A stretch of DNA of 64,000 nucleotides from Providencia rettgeri (GCF_013702265.1 NZ_CP059348.1:2666001-2730000); one strand, 5' to 3'; shown: positions 11,001 through 20,739, counted from the first letter of the stretch. The notes: generated by a model not told the origin, from the letters alone. Numbers and translations: made by a program.

Positions 11001-13073
11001 TAAACGCGCCGTCAGGTTTTCTGCGGCCAGTTTATGCCCTGCCATATCTGACATGACAATTTCAAACTCAGCTAATGAATTTTCATCGACGTTATAACGC
11101 TTCGCGTAGCGGTCTGTACGGTAATCGTAGATCTCTTTTTTCTCAAAGAGAGGACGAATACCCACCAGCTTTTTCGCTGGCCAAATCGCTTGCTCAGCAC
11201 GGCGAGTCACTGGGCGACCACCTGCCTCTAATAAGCTAGCTTGCAGAACTGCCGTAATCGGAGAGCGTGTTGATTCCCAGTTGCTTTGCGGCAAGGAGAT
11301 CACGGTTTCACCGCTACCATCTAAGGTTAAATCAAACTCATCCAGTTTACGCGGTAAGCCTTCTTCATTCGTCGCACCGAATTCAAAGCCCGGCAATTTC
11401 GCAACCGCTTCACGATTAGCTTTCAGCAACACTTGCCCTTGCAACTGATTATCCGCTGCTGGGGCGCCGTAGAGGTAACGACCTTTAATGTCAAAGTCAA
11501 CGGGCTGCGAACTTAATACCGGCTTCTCACTGCCTGTAATATCCAGCGCCATGCGCTCTGGCATAAAATCTTCAACATTAAATTTGTAATAACGTTGTGG
11601 TGAACCATCACCTAAATCAAAACGCAGTGACCAGCCACCCGTTTCAGCATTTTTCGGGATCTCTAGCTGATACTGGTACAGGCCATCTTGTTTCTCATCC
11701 CCTTGCCATACAAAGCTCTTGTAGACTTGACCATCGGTCTTTAAGACATCCACTTTGACCGGCTGAGATTTCACTGGCTGGCCATCACCATCACGCAATA
11801 AACCATTCACTAGCAGTAATTCGCCCGGACGATATAAATCACGAGGGCCGAATACAAAGAACTGTTTTGCATAGCCTGAAGGGCCTGAAATATCAAACTC
11901 AGACAGGTCTAATGCTGGCTGAGTCAGGTCAATCATACTGGTTTGCCCTTCGTGGGTTGCCAGTAATAATTTGCCGCCAGCCAGTTTGTCTAACTGGGCA
12001 TGACCGTCACCATCCGTGGTGCCTTTGGTGACTAATTGGCCTTTCTCATCCAAAATACGCAGCTCAACGCCTTTAATCGCCGAACCTTTGGCTAATGATT
12101 GAGTGAAAATATCCACACGATCATGGTAGCTATGTAATGACACGCCGATATCACTGAGTGTGAATACAGTCGCAGGGAATTGATAACTGTAGCTACCCGC
12201 TTTTTGCATGATCGCTAAATAAACGCCATCTTGCTGCAGCTCTTTGATATCTTTTAATGGCAACAGAATGGATTGGCGGGTATTTTTATCTGGGTTTAAA
12301 TCGAAACGCCCTGTGTAGGCTAATTCGACTTTGTCGAGGAATTCATCGGAATACCAATATTCATAGTTACTGCGGTATTGCCACATCGCGAGGAATTGCG
12401 GTAATTGCTTTTCATCGACGCGGAAAAAATTCACGTCGATTTTATCCACGTTCAGCGCAATCACTGGCAAGCCTTGTGCAACTTTGCTTGGTAGCAAAGA
12501 GCCTTTACTTGCGAAGCCAACGGTTGGAATAATTTGTGCCGTCTGGAATTTCTTCTCAAAGCTGTTGTTAATGGTGCGTTCGTTGACCGCTTTCACTCCC
12601 GGATTAACCGAAAGGTTTAATTCTTTTGATGGCGGTAAATGGCGGAAACGTAATTCCATCTGATTATCAGATAGTTCCCAATCTCCATCCAGCTTGCCTG
12701 ATTTTACATCCACCAAATTCAGATACTGACCAAAATTTTGATTCGGTTGTAAAGGCACCGAGAACGTCACGACCATGGCGCTCGCACCATCTAGCTGCAA
12801 TTCTGAGGCATCCAAAATTTCCAGATCTTTCCCGGCATATTTCTTCACTAACTCTTCATTGGAAAGCTTAGGTGCAGCCTGTTTTTGTTCTGCAACGGGT
12901 GCCGTTTTAGTACTCGTTTCTGCCGCCGAGGTGGAGACATTACTCTCTTTTTTCGTGGTATCGTCAGTATTATCGCAGCCCGCTAATGCCATAACGGACG
13001 CTAAGGCTAATGCTACATAACGCTTTTTCGTTTTTAGACCCGCCAATGAAGTCCAACTTGATTGTTGTTTCAT
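8034..13073 (-). CDS. yfhM: Bacterial alpha-2-macroglobulin lipoprotein
   Basis: Members of this family trap proteases in the periplasm by a thioester mechanism. The protein has 1679 residues, close to the E. coli length of about 1650. A lipoprotein signal ends in LAGC with C33. The +2 residue is Asp34, which normally keeps a lipoprotein in the inner membrane. Macroglobulin beta domains fill residues 60-1150. The thioester motif C1213-L-E-Q1216 is intact within PYGCLEQT, and an alpha/alpha toroid domain follows. It is usually paired with PBP1C, as here, and thought to guard the periplasm when the envelope is breached (family knowledge). The start gives a classical basic n-region (KTKKR). Confidence 0.95.
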   Translation of the reverse strand: MKQQSSWTSLAGLKTKKRYVALALASVMALAGCDNTDDTTKKESNVSTSAAETSTKTAPVAEQKQAAPKLSNEELVKKYAGKDLEILDASELQLDGASAMVVTFSVPLQPNQNFGQYLNLVDVKSGKLDGDWELSDNQMELRFRHLPPSKELNLSVNPGVKAVNERTINNSFEKKFQTAQIIPTVGFASKGSLLPSKVAQGLPVIALNVDKIDVNFFRVDEKQLPQFLAMWQYRSNYEYWYSDEFLDKVELAYTGRFDLNPDKNTRQSILLPLKDIKELQQDGVYLAIMQKAGSYSYQFPATVFTLSDIGVSLHSYHDRVDIFTQSLAKGSAIKGVELRILDEKGQLVTKGTTDGDGHAQLDKLAGGKLLLATHEGQTSMIDLTQPALDLSEFDISGPSGYAKQFFVFGPRDLYRPGELLLVNGLLRDGDGQPVKSQPVKVDVLKTDGQVYKSFVWQGDEKQDGLYQYQLEIPKNAETGGWSLRFDLGDGSPQRYYKFNVEDFMPERMALDITGSEKPVLSSQPVDFDIKGRYLYGAPAADNQLQGQVLLKANREAVAKLPGFEFGATNEEGLPRKLDEFDLTLDGSGETVISLPQSNWESTRSPITAVLQASLLEAGGRPVTRRAEQAIWPAKKLVGIRPLFEKKEIYDYRTDRYAKRYNVDENSLAEFEIVMSDMAGHKLAAENLTARLVYERRDYYWSWSESGGWVSNYDQKDLVVANENISIAKDGTAKISFPVDWGSFRLEITNPENELVSSIQFWAGFSWQDNTGGSGSVRPDQVKLSLNKPAYLPGEKAKVRIEAPKAGKGYILLESSSAPLWWQEIDVPAGGLDVEVPVNKEWARHDLYISAVVVRPGDDSKEATVKRAVGVLHLPLADENRKISLALNAPTKMRPNEDLKVKIKATAQDGKPLPEKVNVLLSAVDTGVLNITDFKTPDPYDAFFGRKRYSVDQYDVYGHLIEGQGKLANLRFGGDGEDAALERGGMKPLTEVQIIAEQAQPVILDKNGEGEITLAIPDFNGELRLMAQAWNQKDFGHADSKVVVAAPLVTQMSMPRFMASGDKSYFALDLTNMTDNTQNVTVTFKSSGMVKLDGAPTRDIELTKGKRTTVTLPVSADYGFGEGEVSMTINGVKVEGEAEKEYKNSWKVGVRPAQPAETVAFATAIEPGEIWSLPTNDFAYLQQDTLEGQVLLTSRPPLQISRYIRELFAYPYGCLEQTVSGLYPSLFSTQAELQKLGINSQTDADRHKAIELGIPHLLSMQRDDGSFSLWDKMGREEYWLTAYATDFLNKANQRGFSVPQSALNNANARLLSYLQDGSQVSYPYTDQPDASRFAIQAYAGLVLATQQKAPLGALRQIYGQANNATSGLALVQLGVALNLMGDKARGESAIIDGMKKQSARYSSIGDYGSAIRDDAMIVALLNEYNLMPKSRDQKLQTLSNNLTSQKYFSTQESNALYLAGRFYANETETPWKALVNGQEPPLVSEKPVSEFLTKQQLVNGYSVENSGTSTLYTRLNVVGYPMRSPKPYSNVLDIKRSYYDMKGNRISIDRLRSGEMVVVKLEVNANQTVPDALVVDLLPAGLELENQNLANSSANLSESAPNLQEMIDDMQQSQIRHMEYRDDRFVAAVEVQQYRPTTLVYLARAVTPGVYNKPVPQVESMYVPEWRATGYSDGQLEVVR

Positions 13074-13261
13074 TACCGCCCCATCCCTTATTAAGTTAAT
13101 TTATTATGTTCATGAAGCCCAAGAAAACCCTTGAACTTAAATACGTTGCGATGATTGAGCTTAGTGTGTAATCCGCAATAATAAGTATGCGCATTAATTG
13201 AATACATAATTTAACAGAATGTAACACCAACACCTATCAGACAAAACGGAAAAAACAGCAT

Positions 13262-13299
13262 GAAAAAATAAAGACACGGAGAAGTCCGGTCTTTATTTT
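13262..13299 (-). terminator. Intrinsic terminator after sseB
   Basis: A long perfect stem AAAATAAAGAC/GTCTTTATTTT (13265-13275 with 13289-13299), with an inner CGG/CCG pairing, lies 15 bases after the sseB stop. The stem itself ends in T residues on the minus strand. Confidence 0.75.
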
Positions 13300-13313
13300 G
13301 AATAAGGAGAGAA

Positions 13314-13766
13314 TTAGGTATTTTTGATGGGAATACTGTCGCGCAAGAAGCTGCCTAATCGGCGTTGATAAAATGGCGCAACGTGCTGGGTAATAAAGTG
13401 GCTTAACCCTTTTTCGTCTTCATTAACGATGCAAAAATCAATGGATTCATCCTCATCGATATATTCGCACGCCGTTGCACCCGCTTCTTGAATAATTTCA
13501 TCGATATTTTCTGCGCCTGGGACAAATTCCAACGCTATCATCAAAATATCATCAAATTGTTCATCTTCCACTTCTTGGACCGAAACAATAAACGCGCGTC
13601 GTACGATTTTATGTTGTTTAAAAAACTCACTGAGCGCCGCTGTCAATTCTTCCGGTTCTTGTTCGAGAACACTTAATTTTAATGAAGAACCTTCCGGCAC
13701 CGTGAGTTCAGTAAACTGCACATCGGATTGCGAGTCTGTTGTTAGGTTTTGGGATTGTTGCGTCAT
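13314..13766 (-). CDS. sseB: SseB-family protein carrying only the C-terminal domain
   Basis: SseB is known from E. coli as an enhanced serine sensitivity protein of unclear biochemistry, about 258 residues with two domains. This one has 150 residues. The stretch GLSHFITQHVAPFYQRR and LGSFLRD near the end match the SseB C-terminal domain. The N-terminal domain is absent. The 113-bp spacer to pepB is too short to hold it, so this is a reduced form rather than a sequencing frameshift. The first 30 residues are polar and low complexity. Position next to pepB matches E. coli synteny and supports the call. Confidence 0.8.
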   Translation of the reverse strand: MTQQSQNLTTDSQSDVQFTELTVPEGSSLKLSVLEQEPEELTAALSEFFKQHKIVRRAFIVSVQEVEDEQFDDILMIALEFVPGAENIDEIIQEAGATACEYIDEDESIDFCIVNEDEKGLSHFITQHVAPFYQRRLGSFLRDSIPIKNT

Positions 13767-13823
13767 TCAATATCCTCTACAACCAAAAATAATATCGTCT
13801 AAATTCAAAAACCATTCATGTTA

Positions 13824-13865
13824 AAGAAAAAATCGCAGGCTGCATTGACTGCACCACTGCGATTT
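13824..13865 (-). terminator. Intrinsic terminator after pepB
   Basis: On the minus strand AAATCGCAG (13865-13857) pairs with CTGCGATTT (13838-13830), followed by TTTCTTTAAC. Confidence 0.7.
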
Positions 13866-13879
13866 CATTATAACGCGAA

Positions 13880-15175
13880 TTATTTTGATTTTTTGAGAAG
13901 TAAGTTGGCTAATGTTCTCACACCAATACCGGTTGCCCCTTCTGCCCATAAACTCACTGGTGATTTACGGTAAGTTGCTGAACAATCGATATGTACCCAG
14001 TTTTGACGGTAGTTTTCAACAAAGTGAGACAGGAAGGCTGCCGCTGTACTTGCACCCGCAGTATGCGAAGGCGCTGCAATATTGTTCAGATCAGCAAAGC
14101 CAGAAGGCAGTTGTTGACGGTGGAATTCCGCTAATGGTAAGCGCCAGAATAATTCGAACTCTTCATCTGAGGCTGACATTAATTCTGCCACGAGTTTGTC
14201 ATCGAAGCTCAGTACGGAGTGGTAGTCATTACCCACGGCTGTTTTCGCAGCCCCTGTTAAGGTTGCCGCATCGATTAATAACGTTGGTTTCTCTTTGCTT
14301 GCATCGATTAAACCATCCGCTAAGACTAAACGCCCTTCCGCATCTGTGTTCATGATTTCAACAGATTTACCATTACGATAACGGATAATATCCCCTAATT
14401 TAAAGGCATTACCGCTAACCATGTTGTCTGCGATGCACAGGAATAATTTTACGCGTTTGTTTAAACCACGAGTGATCGCCAGCGCTAAAGAACCCACTAA
14501 TGTTGCTGCACCGCCCATATCTGCTTTCATTGAGTTCATAGAAGCAGATGGCTTAATGCTATAACCCCCTGAATCGAAGGTAATACCTTTACCCACTAAA
14601 CAGGCGAACACAGGGGCTTTCTCATCTTTACCTGGGTTGTAATCCAATGCCAGCAATACTGGAGGACGGCTAGACCCACGACCCACAGTATGGATACCTG
14701 CATAACCTTGTTCTAATAAGTCATCGCCTTTCACAATGCGGTAACTGATATCTTGAGCGCCCACTTTGCACAGTAAATCAATTGAACGCTGAGCCAATTG
14801 CTCTGGGCCTAATTCTTCTGCTGGCGCATTGATAATATCGCGAACCCAATCAATGGTATTGATGCGTTGTTCTAATTCTTTGCGATCCGCTTCTTGCAGT
14901 GCTGGCCATTCGATAGTTCTCGCCCCTTTTGGTGCACGGAAACCTTGCCAAAATGCCCAACTTTTTTCTAAGTCCCAACCTTCACCCGTTAATGAAACAT
15001 TGCGAATACCTTGGCTATCTAACTTACGACCAGCACTTTGTACAGCACACAGTTTACCCGGGTGCTTAAGGTGGATAGTCATGCCTTTATCGTTTGAACT
15101 TAATAGAGCGCCTTCACCCCAGCATGGTGCTGCAGGTTCGCATGTAATCATGACTGGCATAATTTGTTTGGTCAT
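13880..15175 (-). CDS. pepB: Aminopeptidase B (M17 peptidase B)
   Basis: PepB is a cytosolic di-metal leucyl-type aminopeptidase used in peptide turnover. The signature NTDAEGRL of family M17 is present, as are the metal and active-site segment [14 protein letters not shown] and the GGAAT stretch. I chose ATG 15175 (MTKQIMPVM), preceded by GTGAGAAAAATA. A GTG seven codons upstream (15196) would add residues absent from the E. coli protein. The product is then 431 residues, close to the usual 427. It lies after the isc operon but a terminator separates it from iscX. Confidence 0.95.
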   Translation of the reverse strand: MTKQIMPVMITCEPAAPCWGEGALLSSNDKGMTIHLKHPGKLCAVQSAGRKLDSQGIRNVSLTGEGWDLEKSWAFWQGFRAPKGARTIEWPALQEADRKELEQRINTIDWVRDIINAPAEELGPEQLAQRSIDLLCKVGAQDISYRIVKGDDLLEQGYAGIHTVGRGSSRPPVLLALDYNPGKDEKAPVFACLVGKGITFDSGGYSIKPSASMNSMKADMGGAATLVGSLALAITRGLNKRVKLFLCIADNMVSGNAFKLGDIIRYRNGKSVEIMNTDAEGRLVLADGLIDASKEKPTLLIDAATLTGAAKTAVGNDYHSVLSFDDKLVAELMSASDEEFELFWRLPLAEFHRQQLPSGFADLNNIAAPSHTAGASTAAAFLSHFVENYRQNWVHIDCSATYRKSPVSLWAEGATGIGVRTLANLLLKKSK

Positions 15176-15362
15176 TATTTTTCTCACTTTATCCACTAAG
15201 TTGATTATTGCGGGATCTTGAATTTAGCTTATCAGTTTCTGCTATCAATCTTTGCTAATTCGCCAACTATACCCTAAAAACAGCAATATTATTGAGTTTA
15301 GTTTCTATCAGACTAATAGGTTCTTTTGAACCATTTTATTTTCTTATGCGGTTTGTTACAGG

Positions 15363-15403
15363 CGAAAAAAAACCGGATGCAACCTATTCAGCGCTATCCG
15401 GTT
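15363..15403 (-). terminator. Intrinsic terminator at the end of the isc operon
   Basis: On the minus strand AACCGGAT (15403-15396) pairs with an ATCCGGTT arm (15378-15371), followed by a long T-tract (TTTTTTTTCG). It lies 15 bases beyond the iscX stop. Confidence 0.8.
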
Positions 15404-15417
15404 TTTATCCACGAAAA

Positions 15418-15618
15418 TTATTCGTACTCGTCCAGCCAGACTAACAGAATAGCTTCGAGGATTTTCTCGTTCGATTTTTGTGGGTCATCATCAAAGTCTT
15501 CTAAGTCACAGATCCATTGGTGCATATCCGTGAAACGCACGGTTTTTGGATCTGTATCCGGGTAAGCATCATAGAGCGCTTCACCGATTTCACGACTGTT
15601 TGTCCATTTTAGACTCAT
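15418..15618 (-). CDS. iscX: Fe-S assembly protein IscX
   Basis: IscX is a small acidic protein that binds IscS and iron and tunes ISC cluster assembly. From ATG 15618 the product [16 protein letters not shown]... is exactly 66 residues, the E. coli length. Acidic patches (DLEDFDDDP) and the C-terminal VWLDEYE are as in the family. An upstream in-frame extension to 15690 overlaps fdx and is not credible. It lies 7 bp after fdx as the last gene of the operon. Confidence 0.95.
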   Translation of the reverse strand: MSLKWTNSREIGEALYDAYPDTDPKTVRFTDMHQWICDLEDFDDDPQKSNEKILEAILLVWLDEYE

Positions 15619-15625
15619 AGCTAAC

Positions 15626-15958
15626 TCATTCTCTAGCATGGTTGATAGTATATTTTGGAAGATCGACAACGAGGTCTTCATCCGTAACACGTGCCTGACA
15701 GCTTAGACGGCTTTCTGGCTCGAGGCCCCATGCTTTATCTAGCATGTCATCTTCCAGTTCGCTGCTCTCTTCAAGAGAATCAAAGCCTTCACGAACGATA
15801 CAGTGACAGGTTGTGCATGCGCAGGATTTTTCGCAGGCATGGTCGATTTCAATTCCATTGCGCAGTGCTACGTCTAAAATAGATTCGCCCTCTTGTGCTT
15901 CGACTACGGCACCTTCCGGACATAACGTACTATGAGGTAAAAAAACGATTTTAGGCAT
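15626..15958 (-). CDS. fdx: [2Fe-2S] ferredoxin of the ISC system
   Basis: Fdx is an adrenodoxin-type ferredoxin that feeds electrons to IscS/IscU cluster assembly. The 110 residues include the ligand set C42, C48, C51 and C87 ([10 protein letters not shown] and RLSCQA). Extra cysteines at 46 and 53 lie within the same loop. It starts 2 bp after the hscA stop, so translation is tightly coupled. Confidence 0.97.
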   Translation of the reverse strand: MPKIVFLPHSTLCPEGAVVEAQEGESILDVALRNGIEIDHACEKSCACTTCHCIVREGFDSLEESSELEDDMLDKAWGLEPESRLSCQARVTDEDLVVDLPKYTINHARE

Positions 15959-15960
15959 AA

Positions 15961-17811
15961 TTATATCTCATCCACAGAATGGCCTGACAGCGCCTGACGA
16001 ATAGATGCATCCATTCGGCGAGCGGCAAATTCTTGGGATTTCTTATCCAGTTGTTTAATTGCATTTTCAATAACAGTAGGGTCTGTGCCTTCTACTGCTT
16101 GGATTAACTCATTGACCGCATTATCAATTTCTGTCTCTTCGGTTGGAGTCAGTAAATGTGCATCTTGCTCTAATGCGCTCGTTAAACTTTCAAGCACTCT
16201 TGCCGCTTCAACTTTTTGCTCCGCTAGGCGGCGCGCATTTAAATCATCTTGCGCGTTAGTCATTGAATCTTTAATCATGGTTGAAATTTCGGTGTCAGTT
16301 AAACCGTAAGATGGCTTAACTTGAATCGATGCGGCAACACCCGTGGATTTTTCCATGGCGCTCACGCTGAGCAAACCATCGGCATCCACTTGGAATGTGA
16401 CACGAATATGTGCGCCACCTGCCGCCATTGGCGGGATGTCACGCAGCGTAAAGCGGGCTAATGAACGACAATCCGAAACCATTTCACGCTCACCTTGTAC
16501 AACATGAACGCTCATGGCGGTTTGCCCATCTTTGAATGTCGTGAATTCTTGTGCGCGAGCCACAGGAATGGTGGTATTTCGTGGAATGACTTTTTCTACC
16601 AAGCCGCCCATAGTTTCCAAACCTAATGATAGCGGGATCACATCCAAGAGCAGCATGTCGCTGTCTGGTTTATTCCCCACTAAAATATCCGCTTGAATTG
16701 CAGCGCCGATAGCCACGACTTTATCTGGATCGATGGAGGTTAATGGTGTTCGACCAAAAAACTCGCCCACTTTTTCACGAACTAATGGTACGCGAGTCGA
16801 ACCGCCAACCATCACCACATTTAAGACATCGTCATTTTCTACGCCAGCATCTTTTAAGGCACGGCGACATGCCATTAATGTGCGTTTAATATGGGTTTCA
16901 ATCAGTGATTCAAACGTTTCACGGCTAACCGTACCTTGCCAATTTGGCAGAGTGATTGTCGCGGAATCAGCGTCACTTAATGCGATTTTTGTTTCAGTGG
17001 CAATGTTCAATAATTGGCGCGTTAAATGGTGATCCCCTTGAATGGAAAGCCCCGCTTGCTGTGCAATCCACTGCGCTAATACGTGGTCGAAATCATCGCC
17101 ACCTAACGCCGTATCACCACCTGTTGCCAACACTTCAAAGACACCGCGGCTCAGGCGTAAAATCGAAACATCAAACGTACCGCCACCTAAATCATAAACG
17201 GCGATCACCCCTTCTTGACCGGAATCTAAACCATAAGCAATCGCAGCCGCAGTAGGTTCATTCAGTAAACGTAAAACATGCAGACCCGCCAAACGAGCCG
17301 CATCTTTGGTGCCTTGGCGCTGAGCATCGTCGAAGTAAGCTGGAACCGTGATCACCACGCCATCCATTTCACCACCGAGAGTTTGCTCTGCACGTTTTGC
17401 CAACGTTTTTAAAATATCAGCAGAAACTTGAATAGGATCCACTTGCCCTGCCGCCGTTTGAATAAATGGCAGACCATTTTCGCTAGCTGTTAACTGATAA
17501 GGTAAATCCGGGTAACGTTTTTGAATATCAGCTAATGAACGCCCCATCATACGTTTCACTGAAATCACGGTATTGACAGGATCTTGTTCGGATAATTGTT
17601 TCGCTTCCCAACCCACAATCCGGTTATCTGCTTGATAATTCACCACAGAAGGAAGCAAATAGCGCCCTTGTTCATCGGGTAATGCCGCCGCTTCACCACT
17701 ACGAACAGTGGCAATCAAAGAGTGTGTTGTACCAAGATCGATCCCGGCCGCCAATTTACGTTGGTGCGGCGCGGCGGTCATTCCTGGTTCGCTAATCTGT
17801 AATAAAGACAT
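15961..17811 (-). CDS. hscA: Hsp70-type chaperone HscA
   Basis: HscA is the specialised DnaK homologue that, with HscB, releases Fe-S clusters from IscU. The 616 residues equal the E. coli length. The ATPase domain begins with [13 protein letters not shown] (about 22-34), and [21 protein letters not shown] and the GGGTFDVS phosphate loop are visible. The substrate-binding domain starts near residue 390 and ends in a helical lid. It lies 12 bp after hscB and 2 bp before fdx. Confidence 0.97.
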   Translation of the reverse strand: MSLLQISEPGMTAAPHQRKLAAGIDLGTTHSLIATVRSGEAAALPDEQGRYLLPSVVNYQADNRIVGWEAKQLSEQDPVNTVISVKRMMGRSLADIQKRYPDLPYQLTASENGLPFIQTAAGQVDPIQVSADILKTLAKRAEQTLGGEMDGVVITVPAYFDDAQRQGTKDAARLAGLHVLRLLNEPTAAAIAYGLDSGQEGVIAVYDLGGGTFDVSILRLSRGVFEVLATGGDTALGGDDFDHVLAQWIAQQAGLSIQGDHHLTRQLLNIATETKIALSDADSATITLPNWQGTVSRETFESLIETHIKRTLMACRRALKDAGVENDDVLNVVMVGGSTRVPLVREKVGEFFGRTPLTSIDPDKVVAIGAAIQADILVGNKPDSDMLLLDVIPLSLGLETMGGLVEKVIPRNTTIPVARAQEFTTFKDGQTAMSVHVVQGEREMVSDCRSLARFTLRDIPPMAAGGAHIRVTFQVDADGLLSVSAMEKSTGVAASIQVKPSYGLTDTEISTMIKDSMTNAQDDLNARRLAEQKVEAARVLESLTSALEQDAHLLTPTEETEIDNAVNELIQAVEGTDPTVIENAIKQLDKKSQEFAARRMDASIRQALSGHSVDEI

Positions 17812-17823
17812 AATCGTTTTCTC

Positions 17824-18345
17824 TTAAAAGTCGTCTAGTAACCGTTCTTCGAGTTGCTCAGCTTGTTGCTGTAACTTATCGAGAAAACGCAATTTTCGGA
17901 CGGTATCAGCGGCTTTTTCCCACTGCATCGCATCGAGTTCTGAAACCATCAAGGCGCTGCGCGTCTGCTGCATTTGTTTGACATTTTTCATAAAGGCAGA
18001 CACCCGTTCAAGGGCTTGCGGGCTATTTTCGATGTTATCTAACTCTTCGCGTAATTCGAGTTGCTCCATCAGGAATGCGGTGTCATGCATGGTATGTTGT
18101 TCATTATTTATATCAAAACCATGTAATAACAGCATATATTCCGCGCGTTTCAGCGGATGACGAAGGGATTGATATGCCGCATTGATAGTTGCAGCATGTT
18201 GGAGTGCTTGCATTTTTTCCTGTTCTGAACAGGTTGCAAAGCGATCGGGATGATATTGTCGCTGTAATTCTTGAAAGCGATGTGTGAGTTGCTCACTGTC
18301 AATCGCGTAATTAGGGGTTAGCCCAAAAAGAGTAAAGTAATCCAT
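17824..18345 (-). CDS. hscB: J-domain co-chaperone HscB
   Basis: HscB delivers IscU to HscA and stimulates its ATPase. The N-terminal J domain carries the essential HPD motif (H32-P33-D34 in QYHPDRF). The C-terminal part (about 85-173) forms the three-helix IscU-binding bundle. At 173 residues it is near the E. coli 171. It is separated from iscA by a 112-bp spacer containing a large inverted repeat. Confidence 0.96.
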   Translation of the reverse strand: MDYFTLFGLTPNYAIDSEQLTHRFQELQRQYHPDRFATCSEQEKMQALQHAATINAAYQSLRHPLKRAEYMLLLHGFDINNEQHTMHDTAFLMEQLELREELDNIENSPQALERVSAFMKNVKQMQQTRSALMVSELDAMQWEKAADTVRKLRFLDKLQQQAEQLEERLLDDF

Positions 18346-18370
18346 AAGTGCTCAGTTTCTCGAACCGGGT

Positions 18371-18433
18371 ACCAATGTAGCTAAGCTTAGCTAAAGATCA
18401 TGTGGTCATTAACGCCACGTTAGTTACATTGGT
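18371..18433 (-). repeat. 63-bp inverted repeat between iscA and hscB
   Basis: Arms ACCAATGTA (18371-18379) and TACATTGGT (18425-18433) pair, and the stem extends through CTAA/TTAG with one mismatch. The loop region holds a perfect 14-bp palindrome (AGCTAAGCTTAGCT, 18379-18392). It also holds a small TAACG/CGTTA hairpin near 18409-18421, which competes with the extended stem. There is no T-tract. This is an intercistronic RNA structure of unknown role. Confidence 0.65.
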
Positions 18434-18457
18434 CAAAGTCATGCTCATTTGAAGACA

Positions 18458-18781
18458 TTATACGTGAAAACTTTCACCGCATCCGCATTCACTGTTAACG
18501 TTAGGGTTATTAAATTTAAACCCTTCGTTTAAGCCTTCTTTTACAAAATCCAGCTCAGTGCCGTCTAAATAAACCATGCTTTTGCCATCGACGATGACTT
18601 TAACACCTTTGTCTTCAAAAACGGTGTCCTCTTCATTAATTACATCAGCGAATTCAAGCACGTATGCCATTCCCGAGCAACCTGAAGTTCTTACACCCAA
18701 ACGCAAGCCTTCGCCTTTACCACGATTATTCAAAAAAGATTGAATTCGTTGCGCTGCACTTTCAGTAAGAGAAATCGACAT
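18458..18781 (-). CDS. iscA: Iron-sulfur assembly protein IscA
   Basis: IscA is an A-type carrier that passes iron or Fe-S clusters to targets. From ATG 18781 ([13 protein letters not shown]) it has 107 residues, the E. coli length. The metal-binding cysteines C35, C99 and C101 (TSGCSG and ECGCGESF) are present. The longer ORF starting at 18808 adds nine residues not found in the family. It follows iscU after 204 bp with a hairpin in between. Confidence 0.97.
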   Translation of the reverse strand: MSISLTESAAQRIQSFLNNRGKGEGLRLGVRTSGCSGMAYVLEFADVINEEDTVFEDKGVKVIVDGKSMVYLDGTELDFVKEGLNEGFKFNNPNVNSECGCGESFHV

Positions 18782-18799
18782 TGCAAACCTCACTTTAGA

Positions 18800-18840
18800 A
18801 ACAAACAAGGCAGATGCTAGAAATTATTAGCATCCGCCTT
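18800..18840 (-). terminator. Terminator-like hairpin between iscU and iscA
   Basis: A 13-bp stem (18807-18819 with 18828-18840, one G-U on the minus strand) is followed by GTTTGTTTCT just before iscA. Within an operon it could be an attenuator or a 3'-end stabiliser for iscSU. A second long-loop pairing, GGGCTGT with ACAGCCC (18922-18964), lies nearer iscU. Confidence 0.55.
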
Positions 18841-18985
18841 CAAATCATCGGTACAACTCATTATATTTAAAGTTGCATAATAAATACATCTTTAATTAAT
18901 TTGAGTTTAACTATCAGTCGTGGGCTGTCTATTTTTGTTGTTTATATGCTCTAAGGTACAGCCCTTACTTACTGATATTTATCTA

Positions 18986-19372
18986 TTATTTGCCTTGGCG
19001 TTTGCTTTTGTAATCAGCAATAGCAGCTTTGATTGCATCTTCAGCCAGAATTGAGCAGTGAATTTTCACTGGCGGTAATTCTAACTCTTCCGCGATCGCT
19101 GTATTTTTGATTGACTCAGCTTCGTCTAAGCTTTTGCCCTTCATCCACTCAGTTACCAGTGAACTTGATGCAATTGCAGAGCCGCAACCATAGGTTTTAA
19201 AGCGTGCATCTTCGATGATACCGTCATCATTTACCTTGATTTGTAACTTCATAACGTCACCACAAGCAGGTGCACCTACCATACCGCTACCCACGCTTGG
19301 ATCATTGTTATCAAATGAACCGACGTTACGTGGATTTTCATAATGATCGATAACTTTTTCGCTGTAAGCCAT
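18986..19372 (-). CDS. iscU: Iron-sulfur cluster scaffold IscU
   Basis: IscU is the scaffold on which IscS-derived sulfur and iron are built into [2Fe-2S]. It has 128 residues. Ligands C37, D39, C63 and C106 are present (APACGDV, YGCGS, KIHCS), and the HscA recognition motif LPPVK is at 99-103. It lies 24 bp after iscS, as expected for the isc operon. Confidence 0.98.
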   Translation of the reverse strand: MAYSEKVIDHYENPRNVGSFDNNDPSVGSGMVGAPACGDVMKLQIKVNDDGIIEDARFKTYGCGSAIASSSLVTEWMKGKSLDEAESIKNTAIAEELELPPVKIHCSILAEDAIKAAIADYKSKRQGK

Positions 19373-19396
19373 TTTTAAACTCCTGAAACTGTCTGA

Positions 19397-20611
19397 TTAA
19401 TGGTGAGACCATTCGATGCTGTTGAGATCTACGCCTGCTTTAAACATATCCCATAAAGGAGACAGCTCACGTAAGTGGCCGATCGCACCATGAATTTGTT
19501 TAATTGCATAGTCAATTTCTTCTTCAGTCGTAAAGCGACCGAAAGAGAAGCGAATTGAGCTATGAGCCAGTTCGTCATTCATACCTAATGCACGCAGCAC
19601 GTATGAAGGTTCTAAGCTTGCAGAAGTACATGCAGAACCCGAAGAAACTGCTAAATCTTTCAGCGACATCATTAATGATTCACCTTCAACATAGTTGAAG
19701 CTGACGTTCAGAATGTGCGGCGCACCATTTTCTAAGTCACCGTTAAGGTAAACTTCTTCGATATCTTTAATACCGTTCCATAAACGTAAGCGTAAACCGC
19801 GCAGACGTTCCGATTCTTGAGCCATTTCTTCTTTAGCGATACGGTAAGCTTCGCCCATGCCCACGATTTGGTGAACAGGTAAAGTTCCTGAACGCATACC
19901 ACGTTCATGGCCGCCACCGTGTTGCTGCGCTTCCAAACGGATACGTGGTTTACGACGAACATACAGTGCGCCGATACCCATTGGTCCGTACAGTTTGTGT
20001 GCAGAGAATGACATCAGGTCAACTTTTAACGCAGACAGGTCGATAGGCAATTTACCGACGCTTTGGGTGGCGTCAACGTGGAATACGATACCACGGCTAC
20101 GGCATAATTCGCCGATTGTAGCGATGTCCTGAACAATACCGATTTCGTTATTCACGTGCATGATTGACACTAAAATGGTGTCTTCGCGCATTGCCGCTTC
20201 TAACTCTTTCAGGTCAATTAAGCCGTTGCTTTGAGGTGCTAAGTAAGTCACTTCAAAACCTTCACGCTCTAATTGACGGCATGTATCCAGAACGGCTTTA
20301 TGTTCTGTTTTACAAGTGATGACATGCTTGCCTTTTTTCTGATAGAACTGGGCAGCACCTTTGATAGCTAAGTTATCAGATTCTGTTGCACCTGATGTGA
20401 AGACGATTTCACGAGGATCCGCATTCACTAATTCAGCGATTTGATTACGAGCAATATCTACCGCCTCTTCAGCTTGCCAGCCGAAACGGTGTGAACGAGA
20501 TGCTGGGTTACCAAAATTCCCATCCATTGTTAGACATTGCATCATTTTTTCAGCAACGCGCGGGTCGACAGGCGTAGTTGCTGAATAATCTAGATAAATC
20601 GGTAATTTCAT
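19397..20611 (-). CDS. iscS: Cysteine desulfurase IscS
   Basis: IscS is a PLP enzyme that takes sulfur from cysteine for Fe-S clusters, tRNA thiolation and cofactors. The 404 residues match E. coli. K206 (SAHKLYGP) binds PLP. C328 in SSGSACTSA is the persulfide cysteine on the mobile loop. A structured 128-bp spacer separates it from iscR. In E. coli that spacer and the iscS ribosome site are targets of the sRNA RyhB; I cannot test pairing here. Confidence 0.98.
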   Translation of the reverse strand: MKLPIYLDYSATTPVDPRVAEKMMQCLTMDGNFGNPASRSHRFGWQAEEAVDIARNQIAELVNADPREIVFTSGATESDNLAIKGAAQFYQKKGKHVITCKTEHKAVLDTCRQLEREGFEVTYLAPQSNGLIDLKELEAAMREDTILVSIMHVNNEIGIVQDIATIGELCRSRGIVFHVDATQSVGKLPIDLSALKVDLMSFSAHKLYGPMGIGALYVRRKPRIRLEAQQHGGGHERGMRSGTLPVHQIVGMGEAYRIAKEEMAQESERLRGLRLRLWNGIKDIEEVYLNGDLENGAPHILNVSFNYVEGESLMMSLKDLAVSSGSACTSASLEPSYVLRALGMNDELAHSSIRFSFGRFTTEEEIDYAIKQIHGAIGHLRELSPLWDMFKAGVDLNSIEWSHH

Positions 20612-20669
20612 TGCTCACATACTCCAAAGGACAAGACAACTTTGCCTTTAATTTTTTAATGACCCCAAA

Positions 20670-20702
20670 GGTGCAAGCCGCTATAGGCTGGGCTTTTTCA
20701 CC
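20670..20702 (-). other. Hairpin in the iscR-iscS spacer
   Basis: On the minus strand GGTG...AAGCC pairs with GGCTT...CACC across 20702-20670. It could protect the iscR 3' end when the downstream iscSUA message is degraded, as described for E. coli. The structure is visible; the role is inferred. Confidence 0.4.
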
Positions 20703-20739
20703 ATTTGGTGATCGACTGCAATTTATAATCTATTTTATA

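Noticed and set aside
8489-13020. Several plus-strand ORFs of 60-96 codons opposite yfhM
   Set aside because: They are antisense shadows of a long conserved gene and lack ribosome sites or recognisable products.
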